Source: MHLP01 sp043736515 | GTDB taxonomy: Bacteria; Patescibacteriota; Minisyncoccia; Phycocordibacterales; UBA6899 | Assembly: GCA_043736515.1 (NCBI GenBank) | Contig: JAYTCK010000032.1 | Coordinates: 1 to 8,510, forward strand | DNA: 8,510 nt | Reading direction: 5' to 3' | Part shown: in pieces, positions 1 through 5,182 of the stretch | Layout: each line of letters begins with the position of its first letter | Position numbering within the stretch: position 1 is the stretch's first letter | The notes under the pieces: model-generated | What the model was told of the DNA's origin: nothing | Seen by the model: the letters and a program-made list of their open reading frames with translations, nothing else | The model's database searches: none | Translations under genes and position numbers: made by a program

Positions 1-362
1 TCTTTAAGGATCTCCTCTGGGATCGGTGCCGTCCGGGCAACATAACTCATGCGTTCCGCGAGGCGCTCTGCCTTCGCTTTCCGCTGGCGTTCGATTGCCT
101 CGACCGCTTCCGGAGTTGCCGGGATCACCACCCGCACTTGCGGGAGCGGCTTCACGCGAGCAGCCTTTGCGGCTTTCGCGTCCGCCTTAGCTTGAGCCTT
201 GGCAGCCTTGCGCGCGTCATCTTCGGCACGACGTCGCGCGATCTCTTCGTCTGAGACCACGCTGGGCACCACCAGTGTGGCGATAGCTGCCAGTGGGGTA
301 TACCTGAAGTTTTGCAGGGCCTTTTGGTTCGAGGACTGGGCGGTTTTGAGGACTGCGTTCAT
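1..362 (-). CDS. Ala/Lys-rich hypothetical protein, 5' part (C-terminus outside window)
   Basis: An open frame runs from ATG at 362 down to base 1 without a stop, giving at least 120 residues; the 3' end lies outside the window. I do not recognise the family. Residues about 1-22 are polar, 23-36 form a mildly hydrophobic stretch (YTPLAAIATLVVPSVV), 40-66 are an Ala/Lys/Arg-rich, probably helical segment, and 68-78 are a short VKPLPQVRVVIP stretch followed by another charged helix ending IPEEILK. The hydrophobic stretch is too weak to call a membrane anchor. The start is fixed by AGGAG at 371-367 with a 7-nt spacer, one of only two clear Shine-Dalgarno motifs in the window. Codons are GC-rich (gcc, ctg, cgc, gtc) compared with the neighbours, so it may be highly expressed or acquired. 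It has its own promoter and a long structured leader. Confidence 0.75.
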   Translation of the reverse strand, partial: MNAVLKTAQSSNQKALQNFRYTPLAAIATLVVPSVVSDEEIARRRAEDDARKAAKAQAKADAKAAKAARVKPLPQVRVVIPATPEAVEAIERQRKAKAERLAERMSYVARTAPIPEEILK

Positions 363-427
363 GACGGATCTCCTAAGAAGAAAATAACGGGAAGTACTCA
401 TTCCGTGAGCAAGCGGGGTAGACCATA

Positions 428-483
428 TTTCACGGTCGCCCGAGAGGGTTCCTTTGCTTGAGCCATCTCGGTCGACCGTGAAA
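428..483 (-). promoter_or_regulatory. Long hairpin in the leader of the 1-362 gene
   Basis: Bases 428-438 (TTTCACGGTCG) and 473-483 (CGACCGTGAAA) are perfect inverted repeats. After one mismatch the stem continues with CCGAGA (440-445) against TCTCGG (466-471), giving 17 paired positions around a 20-nt loop. It lies between the predicted start of transcription (about 519) and the Shine-Dalgarno (371-367). A competing small stem is possible in the minus transcript: GAAAGT and ACTTTC (about 505-500 and 485-480) share bases with the foot of the long hairpin. No poly-U follows, so it is not an intrinsic terminator. I do not recognise a known riboswitch. Confidence 0.6.
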
Positions 484-492
484 GTTGAGAAT

Positions 493-521
493 TTGACGAC
501 TTTCAAGGTGCATCTTACTAT
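493..521 (+). promoter_or_regulatory. Possible divergent plus-strand promoter (weak)
   Basis: TTGACG (493-498), 17 nt, then TACTAT (516-521). The -35 matches 5 of 6 and the -10 matches 4 of 6. The -10 lies just beside the minus-strand -10 (526-531), so two polymerases could not occupy both. A transcript starting near 528 would reach the terminator at 587-611 and be about 83 nt long. It would carry at most a 7-codon frame from ATG 541 (MKTVKHL). Weak evidence. Confidence 0.3.
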
Positions 522-525
522 GATA

Positions 526-554
526 AGTGTAGCATACTTCATGAAAACTGTCAA
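526..554 (-). promoter_or_regulatory. Strong sigma70-type promoter for the 1-362 gene
   Basis: On the minus strand TTGACA (554-549, perfect -35) is separated by exactly 17 nt from TACACT (531-526, 5 of 6 matches to the -10 consensus). Initiation is expected near 519, leaving a leader of about 157 nt before ATG 362. This is one of the best promoters in the window. Confidence 0.8.
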
Positions 555-586
555 GCATTTGTGAGGTGAATTTTTAGCTGCTAACC

Positions 587-611
587 AAGGCTTTATTGAG
601 GCCTTTTTTTT
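587..611 (+). terminator. Intrinsic terminator, plus strand
   Basis: AAGGC (587-591), a 9-nt loop and GCCTT (601-605) form a short stem that runs directly into eight T's (604-611). The T tract is on the plus strand only. No plus-strand gene is visible upstream in the window, so it would end either the hypothetical short RNA from 528 or antisense transcription. The five-base-pair stem is short. Confidence 0.5.
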
Positions 612-635
612 GTCATTTTTTTATTTTTGGGTATA

Positions 636-651
636 GTGATGTGCATATCAC
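636..651. promoter_or_regulatory. Near-perfect 16-bp palindrome, possible operator for the HNH gene
   Basis: GTGATGTGCATATCAC matches its own reverse complement except at one symmetric pair, and it is centred on TGCA. It ends 18 nt before the -10 box at 670-675, in the -35 zone where no good -35 hexamer exists. The half-site spacing (GTGA-N8-TCAC) differs from a CRP site (N6). The regulator is unknown. Confidence 0.4.
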
Positions 652-669
652 AGTGCGCAGGTATTGTGG

Positions 670-675
670 TATACT
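670..675 (+). promoter_or_regulatory. -10 box placing transcription start on the HNH gene's GTG
   Basis: TATACT is followed by six nucleotides (ggacga) and GTG at 682, so the mRNA would start at or within a base or two of the start codon. This argues against the longer reading that begins with TTG at 664, because the -10 box would then be inside the gene. Confidence 0.5.
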
Positions 676-681
676 GGACGA

Positions 682-1155
682 GTGACTGAGAAGTATAAGA
701 GAAATCCAAATACAAAATGCTCAGTCTGCAGTATCCCGATGTATCGTAGACCTCTTCAGCTACGCAAGGGTCGCGTATTCTGTAGCTTAGAATGTTACGG
801 GAGAGCCAATCGGAAAGAAACTCCTTGTCGGGTATGTGGAACTCCGATTCTTGCAAGCGCAAATAAAAAAACCTGCAGCAGGGTGTGCGCGAACAAAAGC
901 AGAGTCGGAAATTTGTATAAGATTGGTCGCCCCAGTAAGGATAAAGTGAAGGACCAGCGGATACTCAAATTGCGCCTTATTGAAGAGAGGGGTCGCGCAT
1001 GTGAACGATGCGGTTATAAAAAAACTGAAATTCTCAATGTGCACCACAAAGATCGGGACAGGAGTCATAATGAGTTATTTAACTTAGAATTGATTTGTCC
1101 GAACTGCCACAGTGAAGAGCACTACTTGGAGGGCAGTTGGTTAAAAAATATGTAG
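682..1155 (+). CDS. HNH endonuclease-like protein with two N-terminal Cys4 zinc-binding units
   Basis: This 157-residue protein (GTG start) has three cysteine modules. C13/C16 with C34/C38 and C49/C52 with C65/C69 look like two small zinc ribbons or treble clefs. C107/C110, the HH pair H121-H122, N130/N134, C139/C142 and H143/H147 form a zinc-stabilised HNH nuclease core (motifs LNVHHKDRDR and LELICPNCHSEEH). HNH proteins cut or nick DNA; here the zinc units would presumably bind DNA. Comparable small HNH proteins occur in phages, homing elements and restriction systems, and the sequence does not say which this is. There is no methylase or partner gene next to it. It has no Shine-Dalgarno and appears leaderless. 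Its stop lies 9 nt before tRNA-Ser on the same strand. The domain call is firm; the biological role is open. Confidence 0.8.
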   Translation: MTEKYKRNPNTKCSVCSIPMYRRPLQLRKGRVFCSLECYGRANRKETPCRVCGTPILASANKKTCSRVCANKSRVGNLYKIGRPSKDKVKDQRILKLRLIEERGRACERCGYKKTEILNVHHKDRDRSHNELFNLELICPNCHSEEHYLEGSWLKNM

Positions 1156-1164
1156 CACAAACAG

Positions 1165-1251
1165 GGAGGCGTGGCAGAGCGGTCGATCGCATCAGTCTTG
1201 AAAACTGAAGTCTCGGTAACGGGACCGAAGGTTCGAATCCTTCCGCCTCCG
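1165..1251 (+). tRNA. tRNA-Ser (anticodon UGA)
   Basis: 87 nt. The acceptor stem GGAGGCG (1165-1171) pairs with CGCCTCC (1244-1250), and the discriminator is G1251. The anticodon stem is TCAGT/ACTGA with loop CTTGAAA, giving anticodon TGA. A long variable arm (GTCTC-ggtaac-GGGAC) marks it as class II, and the T arm is GAAGG-TTCGAAT-CCTTC. CCA is not encoded. It follows the HNH gene closely; a weak internal promoter (TTGGAG 1126-1131, 17 nt, TATGTA 1149-1154) is possible. Confidence 0.95.
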
Positions 1252-1254
1252 CAT

Positions 1255-1285
1255 TAAAATAAAAGCGCCACATTTATGTGGTGCT
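1255..1285 (-). terminator. Terminator hairpin between tRNA-Ser and the 83-aa ORF
   Basis: AGCGCCACAT (1264-1273) and ATGTGGTGCT (1276-1285) form a 10-position stem. Read on the minus strand it has one A/C mismatch but is followed by TTTTATTTTAAT, so it suits termination of the minus-strand ORF at 1357-1608. On the plus strand the stem pairs fully (one G-U) but lacks a T tract. It may also slow transcription leaving tRNA-Ser. Confidence 0.55.
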
Positions 1286-1356
1286 CGGTGTGTCTCTTGT
1301 CTTGTTAACTCTTCCGACATTTGCGTTGCATTGCAAATACGACAACTGCGTTTGTA

Positions 1357-1608
1357 TTACCACGGTGGAATATACACCCCCATTTGATCCGCAGTACATT
1401 TCCACGGGGCAAAGTTATGTTCATGCCCCGCCGCCTCGTTGGCCGGCATTGTTCTTCCAAACGGTATCAACGTTGCGGCTGTTTCTGAAAAAGAACAGCC
1501 GAACAAAGAGCACTCTCGATAATATAATTTTTTATCTTCCTGCCACCACCACGCATACGGAGAATGTTCTTTAAACACTCCAAGACACACTTGTTCGTTT
1601 TCGTTCAT
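1357..1608 (-). CDS. Small Cys/Trp-rich hypothetical protein, 83 aa
   Basis: The ATG at 1608 is chosen because GGAG lies at 1618-1615 with a 6-nt spacer; an upstream in-frame TTG at 1620 would swallow that Shine-Dalgarno. The product has four cysteines (C8, C33, C38, C71), a WWW run at 20-22, histidines at 15, 62 and 64, and a C-terminal IPPW. There is no signal peptide and no membrane segment. The Cys/His set could bind metal, but the spacing matches no motif I know. Codons look native and a terminator hairpin lies downstream on the same strand. A 98-codon plus-strand frame (1278-1574) covers the same DNA and is the competing reading. The gene is divergent from yqgF. Function unknown. Confidence 0.5.
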   Translation of the reverse strand: MNENEQVCLGVFKEHSPYAWWWQEDKKLYYRECSLFGCSFSETAATLIPFGRTMPANEAAGHEHNFAPWKCTADQMGVYIPPW

Positions 1609-1676
1609 TCGCAACTCCAATCGTCAATTCTTACTACAATCTAATGGACTTACAAAACAAAGTCTATATGCAAAAC

Positions 1677-1704
1677 TTGCCGCACACACGAATCGTGCTA
1701 TGCT
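1677..1704 (+). promoter_or_regulatory. yqgF promoter
   Basis: TTGCCG (1677-1682), a 16-nt spacer, then TATGCT (1699-1704). Only six nucleotides separate the -10 from ATG 1711, so the transcript should begin at or next to the start codon. No Shine-Dalgarno is present. Confidence 0.6.
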
Positions 1705-1710
1705 CCGCTT

Positions 1711-2136
1711 ATGAAATACCTCGGTATCGACTACGGAACAAAACGCGTTGGACTCGCGACTTCGGACGATGGTGGAACGATGGCTTTCCCACTGCGTGTA
1801 CTATTGAATTCACGTTCGTTGGTGCAGCATATTGCAAAAATTTGTCGGGACGAACACATCGACACGATTATGGTTGGTGACTCGCTAAACTTCCAAAATA
1901 AACCAAACAAGATTATGGATGAAATTCATCCGTTTGCCGAGCAATTACAAGAAGCAACTCTTCTGCCGCTTGTTTTTATGAATGAAGTACTTTCGTCTCA
2001 AGAAGCTATGCACCTGCAGGGTGACAATGCAAAGAATGACGCATCGGCTGCGGCAATTGTACTCCAAAGCTATTTAGACAAAATCAATCCTCCCAAACAA
2101 GAAACCGAAGAAGAATTTGATATAATAGAGCTATGA
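1711..2136 (+). CDS. yqgF: YqgF/RuvX family putative pre-16S rRNA nuclease (RNase H fold)
   Basis: At 141 aa this is the usual length for the family, which processes the 5' end of 16S rRNA in E. coli and was earlier called a putative Holliday junction resolvase. The N-terminus has the hallmark GIDYGTKRVGLA (residues 5-16, with D7). The central strand gives VGDSLN (55-60), the second motif is NEVLSSQEA (91-99, with E92), and the C-terminal motif is NDASAAAIVLQSYL (109-122, with D110). D7, E92 and D110 would form the acidic metal-binding triad. The family's usual DERLTS motif reads NEVLSS here, keeping the Glu and losing the preceding Asp. The last 15 residues are an acidic tail (KQETEEEFDIIEL) outside the fold. 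It overlaps the next gene by ATGA, so the two are probably co-translated. Confidence 0.9.
   Translation: MKYLGIDYGTKRVGLATSDDGGTMAFPLRVLLNSRSLVQHIAKICRDEHIDTIMVGDSLNFQNKPNKIMDEIHPFAEQLQEATLLPLVFMNEVLSSQEAMHLQGDNAKNDASAAAIVLQSYLDKINPPKQETEEEFDIIEL
2121..2126 (+). promoter_or_regulatory. Perfect TATAAT inside the yqgF 3' end, 6 nt before the next start
   Basis: TATAAT followed by agagct and ATG 2133. The spacing matches the other first-gene starts in the window and could give the tRNA-binding gene its own leaderless transcript. No good -35 is seen and the bases also encode yqgF codons, so it may be coincidental. Confidence 0.35.
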
Positions 2137-2537
2137 CCATTGATGACTTTCATAAAATTGAATTAAAGATAGGCACTATTCTTGTTGCCGAATATATAGA
2201 AGGTGCTGACAAGCTCCTTCGACTGGAAGTAGATTTTGGGCCTTCAACAAATCCTCAAATTGAACTCGGAGGACATAGCGTTACGTTAGAAGATCAACCC
2301 GGGAGTGAAGAAGAACATCTACCCGTTCGTGATATTCGGCAGATCCTTTCTGGAATCCGCGAATATTATAAACCTGAAGATCTGGTCGGGAAGCAATGTC
2401 CGTTCGTCACGAATCTCGCTCCCCGCACTATGCGTGGGCTCGAAAGCCACGGCATGATCCTTGCTGTGGGGCTTGGGGAAAGCGCCGTACTGCTCCACCC
2501 TGACAAACTCGTTCCTCCAGGAAGTAAGCTCCGCTAG
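2133..2537 (+). CDS. Stand-alone tRNA-binding OB-fold protein (Trbp111/CsaA/MetRS C-domain type)
   Basis: 134 aa. Residues 5-36 (FHKIELKIGTILVAE, then GADKLLRLEVDFG) and 69-113 (RQILSGIREYYKPEDLVGK, then NLAPRTMRGLESHGMILA) match the tRNA-binding OB fold found as the C-terminal domain of methionyl-tRNA synthetase and as free proteins such as Trbp111. Those bind the tRNA elbow as dimers; CsaA is chaperone-like. Family members run to about 110 aa; here about 30 residues (37-66, including the acidic GSEEEH) are inserted where the chain normally goes straight from VDFG to RQI. Whether it supplements a MetRS lacking this domain cannot be judged from the window. It overlaps yqgF by 4 bp, suggesting a shared transcript. 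Confidence 0.88.
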   Translation: MTIDDFHKIELKIGTILVAEYIEGADKLLRLEVDFGPSTNPQIELGGHSVTLEDQPGSEEEHLPVRDIRQILSGIREYYKPEDLVGKQCPFVTNLAPRTMRGLESHGMILAVGLGESAVLLHPDKLVPPGSKLR

Positions 2538-2538
2538 T

Positions 2539-2551
2539 CTGTGATTCACAG
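2539..2551. repeat. 13-bp perfect palindrome
   Basis: CTGTGA-T-TCACAG lies immediately after the tRNA-binding gene's stop and 42 nt before the pilM -10 box. No T tract follows, so a terminator is unlikely. It could be a binding site for a regulator of the pilus operon; this rests on symmetry alone. Confidence 0.35.
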
Positions 2552-2592
2552 TATTTACGCGCAACTCACTGTTCGCTCTTCCTCACTCCCTG

Positions 2593-2598
2593 TATAAT
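2593..2598 (+). promoter_or_regulatory. -10 box of the pilM operon
   Basis: A perfect TATAAT is followed by seven nucleotides (agaatca) and ATG 2606, again placing +1 on or beside the start codon. The -35 region near 2570-2575 (TGTTCG) is poor. No Shine-Dalgarno is present. Confidence 0.55.
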
Positions 2599-2605
2599 AG
2601 AATCA

Positions 2606-3676
2606 ATGTCCCTCTTTGTTGCTCCAAAGTTTCTCGCGATGCCTGCAATTGGCCTTGATATCTCTGCAGACGCGATTCGTTTTGTGGAATTGGAAGAAAA
2701 AGGAGGAAAACTTTCCGTATCGCGCTATGCGACGCGTAATTTTCCGATGGGGATCATTGCGGAAGGACATGTGCAGGAAAAAAAGAAAATGCAGGATGTC
2801 ATTGCGGTGTTGGCACGCGAATATCATCTCTCCTTTGCGCACATCGCACTTCCTGAGGAGCAGGCATACCTTGCAAACATGCGTATTCCGCGTGTATCCG
2901 ATGCAGACATTCGTGGCGCAATAGAACTCCATCTCGAAGAGTATGTTCCTATTTCTGCAAGTGATGCGATATTTGATTATGTGGTGGTAAACAGCGGAGA
3001 ACATCGCAAAGACACGATGGATGTTGTCGTATCGGTATTGCCGCGCGGAGTTGTCGAAGAGTATCTCGAAATTTTCCATGGGACAGGCATTATCCCAAAA
3101 GCATTTGAATTCGAATCTCAAGCGATGGCTCGTGCAATCATTCCTCGCGGAGACAATGGGACGTATCTCGTTGTTGATATAGGCAAAATGGTTACTGATA
3201 TTTTTGTTGCCGCTCATGGAGTAGTCCAGTTTTCGGCGTCGCTCGATATAGGGGGACACTATTTAACGCAAGCTATCGAAAAGTCCATGAAGATCACTTA
3301 CGAAGAAGCGGAACAACAAAAAATGAAACACGGCCTTATGGGCGGAGCAAACGAAAATGATCTCCGCGCAGCACTTATGCCGGTCATGAGCGATATCCGC
3401 ACAAGACTCATGCGGCATTACTCATATTGGCAAACACATCACGGCGAGAAAGTTGGAGGGAACATAGAAGCGGTGTATGTCACCGGCGGAGGTGCAAATT
3501 TAAAAGGAATTACTGAATATCTTTCGCTCGGACTTGATGTGCAGGTGAAGATCGCGAATCCGTGGGTGAACGTGCGCTCATTTGACGACTATATTCCTCC
3601 GCTTTCTCAGTCCGCGTCACACGGATACACCGCTGCTATTGGCCTCGCGCTTCGTAATACGTTTTTAAACTCGTAA
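2606..3676 (+). CDS. pilM: PilM, actin-like ATPase of the type IV pilus assembly platform
   Basis: At 356 aa this is the normal length for PilM, the cytoplasmic actin-fold ATP-binding protein that recruits PilN to the inner membrane. The nucleotide-site motifs are visible in order: phosphate-1 GLDISADAIRFVEL (16-29), phosphate-2 VVDIGKMVTDI (189-199), and the adenosine motif YVTGGGANLKGI (291-302). An SHS2-type 1C subdomain lies between about residues 78 and 180 (IALPEEQAYLANMRIP through AFEFESQAMARAI). No membrane segment is present, as expected. It is first in a run of four same-strand genes, and PilN downstream carries the INLLP peptide PilM binds. An in-frame ATG at codon 12 sits nearer the fold, but the -10 spacing supports 2606. 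Confidence 0.92.
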   Translation: MSLFVAPKFLAMPAIGLDISADAIRFVELEEKGGKLSVSRYATRNFPMGIIAEGHVQEKKKMQDVIAVLAREYHLSFAHIALPEEQAYLANMRIPRVSDADIRGAIELHLEEYVPISASDAIFDYVVVNSGEHRKDTMDVVVSVLPRGVVEEYLEIFHGTGIIPKAFEFESQAMARAIIPRGDNGTYLVVDIGKMVTDIFVAAHGVVQFSASLDIGGHYLTQAIEKSMKITYEEAEQQKMKHGLMGGANENDLRAALMPVMSDIRTRLMRHYSYWQTHHGEKVGGNIEAVYVTGGGANLKGITEYLSLGLDVQVKIANPWVNVRSFDDYIPPLSQSASHGYTAAIGLALRNTFLNS

Positions 3677-3691
3677 GCATTTGTATCACGC

Positions 3692-4225
3692 ATGATTAAC
3701 CTCCTCCCCACATCAGAAAAGAAAAAAATACTTGGCACATATCGCATGCGCTTGGGGGTCATCATTCTTTGCATGAGCTTCGCGCTACTTTTGTTTGCGG
3801 TAGTAAGCCTTGCTCCATCGTATATATATGTTGATAGTAAAATTAAATCTTTGGCCGTAGAACTCGCTGAAAAAAAACAGGCCACTCCGGTGGGTGGAGA
3901 AAATGCCCAGCAGGAACTTACGCGCATCAAAGAGGAGATAGCTCGACTCAAGCTTCCACCCGAGAATGAGATTGCACCATCTACATTACTTACACTCGTG
4001 CTTGCACAAAAACCTGTGGGTATTGATGTGACATCTATGGCTTACGCTGACTCCAATAAAATAGTTACAGTGCAGTTGAGCGGCATGGCGGCGACCCGCG
4101 AAGACCTTCTTGCTTTTCAGCGTAACCTCAAAAGTGATACCCGTTTCACTGATACGAAATATGCACAAAGCTTCATCATTCAAAAAACCGACATTGCATT
4201 TCAATTGACGATAACTTTAAAATAG
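3692..4225 (+). CDS. pilN: PilN-like pilus assembly protein
   Basis: 177 aa. It begins MINLLP, the short cytoplasmic motif by which PilN docks on PilM. A single transmembrane helix follows at about 22-44, then a coiled-coil-prone linker (48-88) and a small alpha/beta domain from about 96 to the end that resembles the ferredoxin-like fold of PilN/PilO. In characterised systems PilN and PilO form an inner-membrane heterodimer linking PilM to the outer parts of the machine. The gene starts 15 nt after pilM without a Shine-Dalgarno. Overall sequence similarity to proteobacterial PilN is low by eye, so the assignment rests on motif, topology and gene order. Confidence 0.8.
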   Translation: MINLLPTSEKKKILGTYRMRLGVIILCMSFALLLFAVVSLAPSYIYVDSKIKSLAVELAEKKQATPVGGENAQQELTRIKEEIARLKLPPENEIAPSTLLTLVLAQKPVGIDVTSMAYADSNKIVTVQLSGMAATREDLLAFQRNLKSDTRFTDTKYAQSFIIQKTDIAFQLTITLK

Positions 4226-4229
4226 CATC

Positions 4230-4757
4230 ATGTCACGTACCCTCATCACCATTCTTATCTTGCTCCTCGCCGACATGCTCGTCGCCGGGTTGTTGTGGTA
4301 CGGCTACACAACCATGCAAACAAAAAAAAGTGATGAGGCGCAACAGCGGGAAGAGCTGCTTGCGGAAGGATCAAAGAGTGACAAACTCAGTGCCCTCTCT
4401 AAATCGATCGCGCTTGCAGAAGATGATCGTAAGATACTTGCAAAATATTTGTTTGACCCAAGCGAAGAAAACCAGATTAAGTTTATTTCAGAGATGGAAG
4501 GGCTCGGCACCGCAACCGGGGCATCGGTAACTATCAGCTCGCTCAGTGTGAGCGGAAATAAAGTTCACGCTGAATTTGTGCTCAAAGGGACGTGGTCGCA
4601 GGTCTACCACACCCTCCGACTTGTCGAAGAACTTCCTACACGTACTTTGGTGAACCGTTTTAGCGCAACACGAAGTACGTCCGGAGCGGAGGGGAGGCCG
4701 GATGAATGGAGCGGTGGCCTCTCTCTCGATATCACTAGTCTTCGACCCACACAATAA
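4230..4757 (+). CDS. pilO: PilO-like pilus assembly protein
   Basis: 175 aa. One N-terminal transmembrane helix (about 5-27) is followed by a charged, coiled-coil-prone stretch (31-72) and a C-terminal domain (about 80-172) with the GTWSQVYHTLRLVEELP segment typical of PilO/PilN ferredoxin-like domains, which dimerise with PilN. Topology and position directly after pilN support PilO; no diagnostic catalytic motif exists for this structural protein. It follows pilN by 4 nt. TAAAAT at 4218-4223 lies six nucleotides before the ATG, the same spacing as the -10 boxes elsewhere, but inside an operon this may be chance. Confidence 0.75.
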   Translation: MSRTLITILILLLADMLVAGLLWYGYTTMQTKKSDEAQQREELLAEGSKSDKLSALSKSIALAEDDRKILAKYLFDPSEENQIKFISEMEGLGTATGASVTISSLSVSGNKVHAEFVLKGTWSQVYHTLRLVEELPTRTLVNRFSATRSTSGAEGRPDEWSGGLSLDITSLRPTQ

Positions 4758-4762
4758 ATTAT

Positions 4763-5182
4763 ATGGAAAAGCCTAACCTCAATATTTCTCTATCAAATTC
4801 TCTGCGGGTCATGCGCGAAGCCGTGGCACGCAGTATGAATCCCAACATCATGTGGCGGGTGGTTATTGTGTCATTCCTCTGCGGGGTAATTGCTATTGGT
4901 GTCTTTGCGTACTTCACCTATTCATGGGCGGTCAAAGTCGAAGTTATAAAAACTACTCCAAACAAAGATCTCAAGGAATTTTCAATAGATGAACTGCGCG
5001 GTGCCATAAAGGCGTATCAAGCAAAGGAGGAAACCTACAATAGGCTTCTTCGGGCGCGCCCTACCCCACCTGATTACGCGCGTGGAAAAGGTCTTATGTC
5101 ACTATCAGAGCCACTAAGGGAGGTGGAGGTAGGAACATCGACCATTATTCAAAGCACGAGCACGCCGCCCGTTTTACGCTAA
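4763..5182 (+). CDS. Single-pass membrane protein, fourth gene of the pilus operon
   Basis: 139 aa, not recognised. Residues 1-29 are cytoplasmic-type, with NPNIMWR just before the membrane; a strong transmembrane helix spans about 30-55. Residues 56-100 look helical (IDELRGAIKAYQAKEETYNRLL), and the C-terminus is Ser/Thr/Pro-rich and disordered (STIIQSTSTPPVLR). It starts 5 nt after pilO, so it is probably co-transcribed. In proteobacteria the fourth position is PilP, a lipoprotein; this protein has no lipobox and no PilP-like beta domain. A CPR-specific partner of the PilN/PilO platform is plausible but unproven. Its last 9 bp overlap the end of the convergent pyruvate kinase-like gene, with no terminator between them. 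Confidence 0.75.
   Translation: MEKPNLNISLSNSLRVMREAVARSMNPNIMWRVVIVSFLCGVIAIGVFAYFTYSWAVKVEVIKTTPNKDLKEFSIDELRGAIKAYQAKEETYNRLLRARPTPPDYARGKGLMSLSEPLREVEVGTSTIIQSTSTPPVLR

Noticed and set aside
636..651. CRP-type binding site
   Set aside because: The GTGA and TCAC half-sites are 8 nt apart, not the 6 nt required, and no CRP-regulated context is visible.
664..681. Six-codon N-terminal extension (TTG 664) of the HNH protein
   Set aside because: The extension contains the TATACT -10 box; GTG 682 fits the window's start-site pattern better.
1278..1574. Plus-strand 98-codon frame with a signal-peptide-like start
   Set aside because: It starts with GTG inside a hairpin, has no Shine-Dalgarno or -10 box, and overlaps a minus-strand frame with better initiation and termination signals. 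Not fully excluded.
2603..3259. Minus-strand 218-codon frame opposite pilM
   Set aside because: It is antisense to a clear PilM with all three nucleotide-site motifs, has a composition without coherent domains, and has no promoter or ribosome-binding signal of its own.
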